DNA of 18,244 nt from Pseudomonadota bacterium (GTDB lineage: Bacteria > Pseudomonadota > Gammaproteobacteria > Burkholderiales > Burkholderiaceae), in assembly GCA_023441105.1 (NCBI GenBank), contig JAEZQX010000434.1, positions 1-18,244 of the forward strand, written 5' to 3'. The notes beneath the pieces are model-generated. The model did no database searches and was not told the DNA's origin. It was given only the letters and a program-made list of their open reading frames with translations. A program made the translations under genes and the position numbers. Shown here piece by piece: positions 1-6,506 of this stretch (the stretch's first letter is position 1; each line of letters starts with the position of its first letter).

Positions 1-230
1 CGCGGGTGGCCGGCGTCGCCAGGCCTGCCGGGAGCCTTCCTGGGGGTGAACGACCCCCCCTCTGACAGGGGGCCGTAGTAGTCCGTCAAACGGTGGGAGA
101 ACCAGGCGTCTAAGAATTGCATGAGACTGCGGGAGGAGGCGGCATTAGGGGAGGCCCGGCAATAGCCATACCCAGGTGTCCCGGGCGGGGCGCGGCGAGC
201 CGGCCTTCCCAGGGCGACCTCTCCCCGGGC
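1..230. other. Non-coding edge, downstream of the histidine kinase
   Basis: No convincing gene is seen; open frames here look like chance frames of GC-rich DNA. A short hairpin, GGGGGT/ACCCCC (42-47 with 53-58), and nearby G and C runs are present. No T-run follows on either strand, so I do not call a terminator. Confidence 0.4.
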
Positions 231-2171
231 TCAGCCGTTGCGGCTGGCAGCCCTGCGCAGCATGCGTGCAACCTCGGCCATCCGGAAGGGCTTCTTGAGG
301 AAGTGGAACTGCGACAGGTCCACGCCCGGGCGACTGAGGTGGCTTGCCGAGTAACCTGACACCAGGATGACATTGATGCCCGGGACCAGCTTGCGCGCCT
401 CCTGGCCGAGCGTGACGCCGTCCATGCCCGGCATGACGATGTCGCTGAACAGCACCTCGATGTCGGGCACCCGCTTGAGGATATCGAGGGCTTCCTGGCC
501 GTTGTTGGCGGAGAGGACGTCGTAGCCCATGACCTTGAACAGCTCGATGGCCGATTCCAGCACGTCGGCCTGGTCGTCGACCACCAGCACCTTCTCGTTG
601 CCGGCGTTCAGGTCCGGGGAGGCGAGGTCGCTGCTTTCATCCGGGGTCAGGGCCGGCAGGAACATGGCGATCGACGTTCCCTTGCCCGGTGCGGAATCCA
701 GCACCAGGTCGCCGCCCGACTGTTGCACCAGCCCGAGCACCTGGCTCAAACCCATGCCGGTACCCTTGCCGATTTCCTTGGTGGTGAAGAAGGGCTCGAC
801 GGCGCGCGCGGCGACATCCCCGGTCATGCCGACGCCGGTGTCCATGACGGTCACCTTGACGAAGTCGCCCGCCGCCAGGGTGCCGACCTGTCCCGCCCGC
901 AGATGCGCGTTTTCGGTCCTGACGATCAGCGTGCCGCCGTCGGGCATGGCATCGTTGGCGTTGGTGACCAGGTTGAGCAGAGCCGCCTCGAACTGGACGG
1001 CATCGATGCGCACCGGCCTGAGCTGCGGATGCAGGTCGAAGTGCAGGGAGACCGATTCCTGCCGCGCGCGGCGCAGCAGCGATTCGAAGGCCGCGATCAG
1101 CGCGTTGAGGTTGTACTTCTCCTGCTTCAGCGGCTGCTGGCGGGCGAACGACAGCAATTGCTGGGTGAGCGTGGCGCCACGCGACGACGCCCGCAGCATG
1201 CTGGCCAGCGTCCGAGTGCCGGCAGGTGTCTTGACCTCCTTCGACAGGATCTCGAGGCCACTCACGATGACCGACAGGAGGTTGTTGAAGTCGTGGGCCA
1301 CGCCGCCGGTGAGCTTGCCGAGCGCGTCCAGCTTCTGCGCCTGGAACAGCGACTCCTTGGCGCGCTCGAGCGCCTTTTCCGCCTCCTTGCGCTCGGTGCT
1401 GTCACGGGTGATCTTGGCGAAGCCGATCAGCTCGCCGCTTTCGCTGTAGATCGGGTCGATGATCACATGCGCCCAGAAGCGCGAGCCATCCTTGCGCACC
1501 CGGATGCCTTCCCCTTCGAAGCGGCCCTCCTTGCGGGCGATTTCCAGGTTGTGCATCGGCAGGCCGCGCTCGCGGTCCTCCGCCGGGTAGAACCGCGAAA
1601 AGTGGCTACCGACTGCCTCGTCGCTGGTGTAGCCCTTGATCTTCTCGGCGCCGGCATTCCAGTTGGTGATCTCGCCGCTGGGCGAGAGCATGTAGATGGC
1701 GTAGTCGGTCACCCCCTGCACCAGGATCCGGAACCGCTCCTCGCTGGCCCGCAGCGCCAGCTGCGCCTTGCGCCGGTCGTCGATGTCGCGGGTGATCTTG
1801 GCAAAGCCGACGAGGTTGCCGTCGCCGTCGCGGATCGGGTCGATCACCACGCTGGCCCAGAACCGGGTACCGTCGTTGCGCATCCGCCAGCCTTCGGCTT
1901 CGAACCTGCCTTCGGCCAGCGCCGTCTGCAACGCCCGGGCCGGCAGGCCCGACTCGCGGTCCTGAGGGGTGTAGAAGCGCGAGAAATGCTCGCCGATGAT
2001 CTCCCCCGCGGAGTAGCCCTTGAAGCGCTGGGCGCCGGCATTCCAGGTCCTGACGATGCCTTCCGGCGACAGCAGGTAGATGGCGTAGTCGCTGATGCCT
2101 TCCACCAGCAGCTGCAACTGCTGGCTGTCGGTCATCTGGTTGGTGCCGGGGGCCCGCGGATCACGGTTCAT
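231..2171 (-). CDS. Hybrid sensor histidine kinase with two PAS domains and a C-terminal receiver
   Basis: The 646-aa protein has no predicted signal peptide or membrane segment, so it is probably a cytosolic sensor. Two PAS domains (about 20-135 and 145-260) share nearly the same text, including WNAG, KGY, HFSRFY and GFAKITRD. A HisKA segment follows with the H-box GGVAHDFNNLL (His293). The HATPase domain shows the N-box NLVTNANDAM, the G1 box DTGVGM, the F-box PFFTTKE and the G2 region GTGMGLS. A receiver domain (about 526-642) has LVVDDQ, phosphoacceptor Asp577 in FSDIVMPGMDG, and Lys627 in FLKKPF. It should autophosphorylate on His293 and pass phosphate to Asp577. Ligand and output partner are unknown; PAS domains of this type often sense redox, light or small ligands. 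The start is supported by AAGGAGA upstream; Met13 is an alternative. No DNA-binding regulator is adjacent. Confidence 0.93.
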   Translation of the reverse strand: MNRDPRAPGTNQMTDSQQLQLLVEGISDYAIYLLSPEGIVRTWNAGAQRFKGYSAGEIIGEHFSRFYTPQDRESGLPARALQTALAEGRFEAEGWRMRNDGTRFWASVVIDPIRDGDGNLVGFAKITRDIDDRRKAQLALRASEERFRILVQGVTDYAIYMLSPSGEITNWNAGAEKIKGYTSDEAVGSHFSRFYPAEDRERGLPMHNLEIARKEGRFEGEGIRVRKDGSRFWAHVIIDPIYSESGELIGFAKITRDSTERKEAEKALERAKESLFQAQKLDALGKLTGGVAHDFNNLLSVIVSGLEILSKEVKTPAGTRTLASMLRASSRGATLTQQLLSFARQQPLKQEKYNLNALIAAFESLLRRARQESVSLHFDLHPQLRPVRIDAVQFEAALLNLVTNANDAMPDGGTLIVRTENAHLRAGQVGTLAAGDFVKVTVMDTGVGMTGDVAARAVEPFFTTKEIGKGTGMGLSQVLGLVQQSGGDLVLDSAPGKGTSIAMFLPALTPDESSDLASPDLNAGNEKVLVVDDQADVLESAIELFKVMGYDVLSANNGQEALDILKRVPDIEVLFSDIVMPGMDGVTLGQEARKLVPGINVILVSGYSASHLSRPGVDLSQFHFLKKPFRMAEVARMLRRAASRNG

Positions 2172-2428
2172 CGGCTTGGACTCTCCTTGGTATTGCGCCG
2201 GGCCAGCGCCCGAAGAGGCTAGTTTATGACTTGTTGCCGCCCTGGACCGGGTTGCGGGCGCAATTGGCGACGATCACGACGTCTTTGCAAGGCTTCCCGG
2301 CAGCCGCGGGCCGGATCTGCGGCCATCTCGCGCTCGCAGCGGTTTGCATTTTGAATCGCGCCCGCGCTTGCGATGTGGCCGGCGGCGGTTCAGACTCGGC
2401 GGCTCCAACAGCAGGAGGAGACCGACCC

Positions 2429-3574
2429 ATGTCGCATACGGAGCAGCATCCGCTGATCGACCTGACCGCCGCCCTTCCCGAGGACGCCTCGACCAGGCTG
2501 AAGGAGCGCCGGGCATTCTTCCGCCGGGCGGGTCTTGCCGCTTTCGCGGCCGGCGCCACCGCCGATGCCTTTGCCCAGGGCCTCGACCGCTACGCGCACG
2601 GCGCTCCGCCGGTCCGTTATCCGGAGCCCGACGTGATCGCGCTCGACAAGCGCTTCAAGTACAAGCTCGGCAACACGCCGATCGTGCGCCTTTATCGCGG
2701 CACCATGTGGGCGGAGGGACCGGCCTGGAATGCCGTCGGGCGCTACCTGGTCTGGAGCGACATTCCCGCCGACGAGATCCTGCGCTGGTGCGAGGAGGAT
2801 GGCCATGTCGGGCGACGCTTCCGCTTTCCGTCCGGCAACAGCAACGGCAACACCTTCGACTTCCAGGGCCGCCAGATCTCGTTCTGCCATGGCACCCGCC
2901 GGGTCATCCGCTACGAGAACGACGGCGCGGTCACGGTGCTCGCCGACAAGGCGGACGGCAAGGAGCTGAATGCGCCCAATGACGGCGCGGTCCATCCGGA
3001 CGGCTGGCTGCTGTTCACCGATCCCGGCTACGGCAGCCTCATGAACTACGAGGGAAACCGGCTGCCGGCCGCCGCCAACAGCGCCCAGCCGATCCAGAAG
3101 GAGGCGGTCTACCGGGTGGATGCGCCGGGCGTGGTCACCAAGGTCACTGACGAGCCGGTCAAGCCGAATGGCTTGTGCTTCTCACCCGACTACCGCAAGG
3201 TCTACATCGCCGACACCGGCATCACCCACTATCCGGATGCCAAGAGCGTCGTCTGGGTGTACGACGTCGACGGCAAGAACCTGCGCAACGGCCGGGTGTT
3301 CGCCTCGATGGAGTTCCAGGGCAAGACCGGGTTCGGCGACGGGATCCGCTGCGACGAAGACGGCAACCTGTGGGTCGGCGTCGGCTGGGTGGGCGAGGGC
3401 TACGACGGCGTCCACGTATTCGATCCCGGCGGCATGCGCATCGGCCAGATCCGCATGCCGGAGATCGTCTCGAACGTCTGTTTCGGCGGCAGCAAGCGCA
3501 ACCGCCTGTTCATGACGGGCAGCCAGTCGTTGTATGCCGTCTACGTCGAGACGAAGGGCGGAACCCTGACCTGA
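2429..3574 (+). CDS. SMP-30/gluconolactonase-like protein with Tat-type signal
   Basis: The 381-aa protein belongs to the SMP-30/gluconolactonase/LRE-like beta-propeller family, metal-dependent hydrolases of sugar lactones and related esters. Likely divalent-metal ligands are Glu96 (AEGPAW), Asn247 (KPNG) and Asp304 (GDGIRCDEDGNLW); NAPNDG at 181-186 fits the second family Asn position. The N-terminus has a twin-arginine-like stretch (RRAFFR at 27-32), then a hydrophobic Ala-rich segment ending near AFAQ, so periplasmic export by Tat is likely. I chose ATG 2429 because GGAGGAG precedes it; the open frame extends upstream to 2231, but that extension looks non-coding. It is divergent from the histidine kinase across about 257 bp. 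Substrate cannot be told from sequence; gluconolactone is only the family archetype. Confidence 0.88.
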   Translation: MSHTEQHPLIDLTAALPEDASTRLKERRAFFRRAGLAAFAAGATADAFAQGLDRYAHGAPPVRYPEPDVIALDKRFKYKLGNTPIVRLYRGTMWAEGPAWNAVGRYLVWSDIPADEILRWCEEDGHVGRRFRFPSGNSNGNTFDFQGRQISFCHGTRRVIRYENDGAVTVLADKADGKELNAPNDGAVHPDGWLLFTDPGYGSLMNYEGNRLPAAANSAQPIQKEAVYRVDAPGVVTKVTDEPVKPNGLCFSPDYRKVYIADTGITHYPDAKSVVWVYDVDGKNLRNGRVFASMEFQGKTGFGDGIRCDEDGNLWVGVGWVGEGYDGVHVFDPGGMRIGQIRMPEIVSNVCFGGSKRNRLFMTGSQSLYAVYVETKGGTLT

Positions 3575-3659
3575 GCAGCGCCGGATCGAGGCCTGTTCCC
3601 GGCGCGGGCGGTCGGCGGTGTGCCTGCCGCCCGATGTGCCCGATGTGCCTGAGGTTGGC

Positions 3660-3986
3660 CTATTGGCAAGCCAGCCGCCGCATCAGGCCATCCAGCACGG
3701 CGTAGTGGCCGGCGCGATCGCGCAGTATCCGGGCGCCAATCATGAAGTCGTCGACCAGCCCCTCGACTGCCGGGAATTCCGCGGCGAGCCGGAAGACCTG
3801 CTCGGCAGTGGCCGGCTGGCGCACCACGCGGCGCATCTGCTCGGCCAGCTTGCGCGAGACGCGGAACTCCATCCGGTTGCGCGGCGGATGATCGTCGAAC
3901 ATCTGCAGCGCCTGGGCCAGCACGCGAAGGCCGCTGGGCGTAACCGGACGTCTGGCTGCTGACTCGATCTCGGGGAGCTGGTCCAT
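3660..3986 (-). CDS. Hypothetical 108-aa protein
   Basis: I do not recognise this family. The product is mostly helical in appearance, rich in Arg, Ala and Leu, with one Cys near the C-terminus and no signal peptide or membrane segment. The minus frame reads more like protein than the overlapping plus-strand frame (3618-3962) or the longer minus frame (3541-4092), whose compositions are Pro/Arg- or Ala/His-skewed. The ribosome-binding site is weak (CAGGCAG upstream of the ATG), so the start is uncertain. It converges with the SMP-30 gene and is the last chromosomal gene before the integrated element. Confidence 0.55.
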   Translation of the reverse strand: MDQLPEIESAARRPVTPSGLRVLAQALQMFDDHPPRNRMEFRVSRKLAEQMRRVVRQPATAEQVFRLAAEFPAVEGLVDDFMIGARILRDRAGHYAVLDGLMRRLACQ

Positions 3987-4343
3987 GATGCTTGACTGCC
4001 TGTACTGATGGTGAACCTGTTGTGCCTATCGTAGCGGTGCGCCGCCGGCGTGGATCACCGGAAGGAACCGGCGAGCGCGACCTGTCCTCCATTGGTCGGC
4101 ACCGGCGCTCGAGCGGTTCAAACGACGGGACGGCCAGGGGCCATGACGTCGCTCGAGCAACAGCGCAGGATGCAAATCGAGGACGTGAGCCACGGTGGCC
4201 AACCCGGACGCCCGTTCACGGGCGCCGCAGATACCGCAGCCAAAAGAAAAGGGCCTGGTTTCCCAAGCCCTCTTGCCTGACGTCGCCGTCAACAGTGCGT
4301 CACCGTTCCGTCAACCAGAGCGGCAACTGCCGCAGAGGGTGGG
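3987..4343. other. Intergenic stretch left of the island
   Basis: No supportable gene is seen. Several open frames on both strands have no good start and no protein-like composition. The main content is the minus-strand terminator at 4242-4271, just outside the left end of the element. Confidence 0.5.
4242..4271 (-). terminator. Rho-independent terminator, probably the original tRNA-Lys terminator
   Basis: Read on the minus strand, a hairpin (AGGGC TTGG, loop GAAA, CCAG GCCCT, with an internal mismatch) is followed by TTTTCTTTT. It lies about 70 bp beyond the tRNA-Lys 3' fragment at 4344-4390 and in the same direction. Before integration it would therefore have ended the tRNA-Lys transcript. 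That history is inference from position. Confidence 0.75.
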
Positions 4344-4390
4344 TGGTAGGCCGTGCTGGATTCGAACCAGCGACCAACGGATTAAAAGTC
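4344..4390 (-). repeat. Left attachment repeat: displaced tRNA-Lys 3' fragment
   Basis: This is identical over 47 bp to 14255-14301. It holds the anticodon loop, the 3' anticodon stem, the variable loop, the T arm, the acceptor 3' strand and CCA. The 5' half is absent, so it cannot make a tRNA. Identity breaks at G4343 (C14254 on the right) and T4391 (C14302 on the right). Confidence 0.95.
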
Positions 4391-4508
4391 TAATCCCAGC
4401 GAGCTTCTGCGGGCTGCAATGAGCTTCGTGCGGCTCCAATTTACTTCGAAGAATCAAAGGCTTAGGCCAAATATTTGCGTTGCCTGACTTCGTTCTGCTT
4501 CGTACCAT

Positions 4509-4528
4509 CTGCGTGCAATGTGCGTGCA
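4509..4528 (+). repeat. Left paired octamers, candidate integrase arm sites
   Basis: Two direct copies of TGCGTGCA (4510-4517 and 4521-4528) are separated by 3 bp, the first preceded by C. The same arrangement, with a different 3-bp spacer, lies inside the other end at 14165-14184. The pair begins about 120 bp from the attachment core and ends 12 nt before the integrase start codon, so binding here could also repress int. The arm-site role is inferred. Confidence 0.55.
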
Positions 4529-4540
4529 AACGGAGCGAGC

Positions 4541-5815
4541 ATGAGCAAGTTGACGAAGACGAAAGTTGATCAATTTCGGTGCGGACCGGACGACCGGCAA
4601 GCCTTTCTGTGGGACGGGGAGTTACGAGGCTTCGGGGTCCGATGCCAGCCCAGCGGGCTGAAGACCTTCATCGTGCGAGGGCGGGTGAAGGGGACAGGCG
4701 CTGAACGATTCGTCAAGATCGGTGCCTATGGGGTGTTCACGGTAGACACGGCCAGGAGTGAGGCGATCAAGATCCTCCATGGTCTTGCCACGGGTGTCGA
4801 TCCCAGAGCAGAGCGAGCGAAGCAGGCAGCGCTGACCGTGACGCTGCGGCAGGCGGCGGTGGCGTACTGCGAGAAGAAGCGTACTCGCCATGGACCGCTG
4901 CGCGAGTCCACCACGCGGGACATACTTCGTCACGTCGACAAGAACTTGACGGACTGGGCCGACAAGCCGCTCGCCGGCATCACTCGCGAGAAGTGCATCG
5001 AGCGGCACGACAAGCTTGCTCAGCGATCCAAGTCCCAAGCCGCGCAGGCGTTCGTCAACCTCCAAGCGATCTGCAATTGGGCGCGGGAGCAGTACGCGAC
5101 CGACGACGACTTTCCTCTGTTGCCGGTCAATCCGGTCAGCCGGATGTTCAAGGTCCGGCGCAAGCACACGGACACGCCAAGATCCCGGCGGGTGCCGCTA
5201 GGAAAGATTGGCGAGGTCTGGGCGATGCTGAAGGAGCGACGGGTCAAAGAACCTGTAGCGGTCGAGCGAATGGCTGCGACGCTGGTGTCCTTTCTGCTGT
5301 TGACTGGTGCGCGGCTAGGCGAGGCATCCCGCCTTACGTGGGACAACATCGATCTGGAGCAGAATTGGATCCGGTTCCCGAGCCAACAGGTGAAGAACCA
5401 TCGCGAACTGCGGCTGCCGATCACGAAAACCATGCGCGAGCTGCTGGAGTCGATCCCGAAGACGAAAGACAATCCGCATGTCTTCGCGTCGCGCGGTAGG
5501 AAGCGTCCGTATGTGACCGACCCCCGCGGGACGATGGACGCTGTAAGCCAGATTGCCGAACTCCACCTTAGCCCACACGACTTAGGGCGAACGGCCGAGG
5601 ATATTGCGACGATCTGCCGGGTAGACGCCGACGTGCGGCGCAAGCTGCTGAACCACGCGCCAGTGGATATCCATCAGCTCCACTACGGGTCCGGTCTGTC
5701 GTTGATGGTCAGCGCTGTCGAACGGATGCATGCCTGGATTGAATCTGAGGCTGCAATTGCGGAGGCGAAGCACTCGGACGCATGTGCGTTGACAGATGTC
5801 ACTCTTGAGAACTAG
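4541..5815 (+). CDS. int: Tyrosine site-specific integrase, P4 type
   Basis: The 424-aa enzyme should catalyse integration and excision at tRNA-Lys. An N-terminal arm-binding domain of DUF4102 type (about 5-95: FLWDGELRGFGVR, GAYGVFTVDTAR, ATGVDPRAERA) precedes a core-binding SAM-like domain (about 100-200) and the catalytic domain (about 215-400). Visible catalytic positions are Arg258 (TGARLGEASRLTW), Lys285 (VKNHRELRLPI), His346 (SPHDLGRT), His372 (LLNHAP) and probable nucleophile Tyr382 (HQLHYG). The usual HxxR arginine at 349 is Gly, with Arg at 350, which is unusual. ATG 4541 was chosen over the upstream frame because GGAG precedes it and it starts the typical MSKLTKTKV-like N-terminus. 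It lies next to the left attachment repeat. Confidence 0.93.
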   Translation: MSKLTKTKVDQFRCGPDDRQAFLWDGELRGFGVRCQPSGLKTFIVRGRVKGTGAERFVKIGAYGVFTVDTARSEAIKILHGLATGVDPRAERAKQAALTVTLRQAAVAYCEKKRTRHGPLRESTTRDILRHVDKNLTDWADKPLAGITREKCIERHDKLAQRSKSQAAQAFVNLQAICNWAREQYATDDDFPLLPVNPVSRMFKVRRKHTDTPRSRRVPLGKIGEVWAMLKERRVKEPVAVERMAATLVSFLLLTGARLGEASRLTWDNIDLEQNWIRFPSQQVKNHRELRLPITKTMRELLESIPKTKDNPHVFASRGRKRPYVTDPRGTMDAVSQIAELHLSPHDLGRTAEDIATICRVDADVRRKLLNHAPVDIHQLHYGSGLSLMVSAVERMHAWIESEAAIAEAKHSDACALTDVTLEN

Positions 5816-6063
5816 CGGGAGGAGTGACAAGCGTAAAGGCTGGGGGGAGCGCTTGCCGGAGCGTTGAGAGCAGCGGTAAATTGTTGTTGTTCGCTGCTGG
5901 CCGCCGCAACGCGTGGCCAGCACCAGGGGGCACTCCCTCAACGAACACCGTCGCAGTAGCTCGAGCGCAGCTGGCGGGATCGGACCGTGAGAACGGGTTC
6001 AGATTCGTCCGCCGGCTGCGGTTCTCGATGCAACGCTGGTGGGCATCAATTCGGAATGCCACC
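5816..6063. other. Intergenic region between int and the AlpA-like gene
   Basis: No gene is supported. An 8-bp perfect inverted repeat (TGCTGGCC at 5895-5902, GGCCAGCA at 5915-5922) has no following T-run, so it may be an operator or RNA hairpin rather than a terminator. The open frame of the next gene runs back through this stretch but its composition there is not protein-like. Confidence 0.4.
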
Positions 6064-6351
6064 ATGAATCCTCACCAAAAGATGACCGACGAGCAGCTTG
6101 ACGTCCTCTTCCAGGAAGGCATCAAGCGCTTCAACTACACCCCCAAGGGCAGACCGCTGACTCGCGACGAGTTTGGCACGCTCGTCAACCTGACGCGGGG
6201 ACGTTGCGACCAGATAGCCGTACAGGGTACCGGGCCGAAGTTCTTTAAGCCGAACGGCGGTCGGGCTCTTTATGCTGAGCGGGACGTGATCCTCTGGCTC
6301 ATGTCGGGGGAGCGCAGCAGCACGAGCCAGCAGCCTGCAAAGGCGGCGTAG
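6064..6351 (+). CDS. Small AlpA/excisionase-like DNA-binding protein
   Basis: The 95-aa protein is followed by an untranslated leader and then the primase-helicase gene. Residues about 35-80 (FGTLVNLTRGRCDQI, then GPKFFKP, ALYAERDVILWLM) resemble the winged helix-turn-helix of AlpA and MerR-like excisionases, in which a KFFK-type wing precedes an Arg/Asp-Val-xx-Trp-Leu helix. The C-terminus is Ser/Gln-rich and probably disordered. In P4-type elements such proteins regulate integrase or act as a directionality factor; that is the likely role here by family and position. The ATG at 6064 has only a weak ribosome-binding site, and Met7 (6082) is an alternative start. Confidence 0.7.
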   Translation: MNPHQKMTDEQLDVLFQEGIKRFNYTPKGRPLTRDEFGTLVNLTRGRCDQIAVQGTGPKFFKPNGGRALYAERDVILWLMSGERSSTSQQPAKAA

Positions 6352-6422
6352 ACCAACGGACTGCTTGTCCCGCGTTCTCTTTCGTGATCGCGCAGTGGTG
6401 CCCGCAGCGCACCGATGCTCCC

Positions 6423-6499
6423 GTGCCCATGGGGCACGCAACTGCGATCGTCTAGTCAAAAAGCGGGGGCGACGCGTTGCGACCGCGCTGCCCCCGGAG
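6423..6499 (+). promoter_or_regulatory. Structured leader ahead of the primase-helicase
   Basis: Two hairpins can form. GTGCCC/GGGCAC (6423-6428 and 6432-6437) has a 3-nt loop. CGGGGGC/GCCCCCG (6464-6470 and 6490-6496) ends on the first G of the GGAG ribosome-binding site at 6496-6499. The second stem could reduce translation of the primase gene. A regulatory role is inference; GC-rich DNA forms such stems easily. Confidence 0.3.
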
Positions 6500-6506
6500 T
6501 ACTACG

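Noticed and set aside
42..58. G/C hairpin near the left edge as a terminator
   Set aside because: There is no T-run on either strand, and competing pairings with nearby C and G runs make it unspecific.
723..2222. Long open frame on the plus strand opposite the histidine kinase
   Set aside because: It is a mirror of the GC-rich kinase gene. All kinase motifs are on the minus strand and this frame has no recognisable domain.
3541..4092. 183-aa minus frame overlapping the 108-aa hypothetical gene
   Set aside because: The Pro/Arg/Ala-skewed sequence and the overlap with the end of the SMP-30 gene make it unlikely compared with the 108-aa frame.
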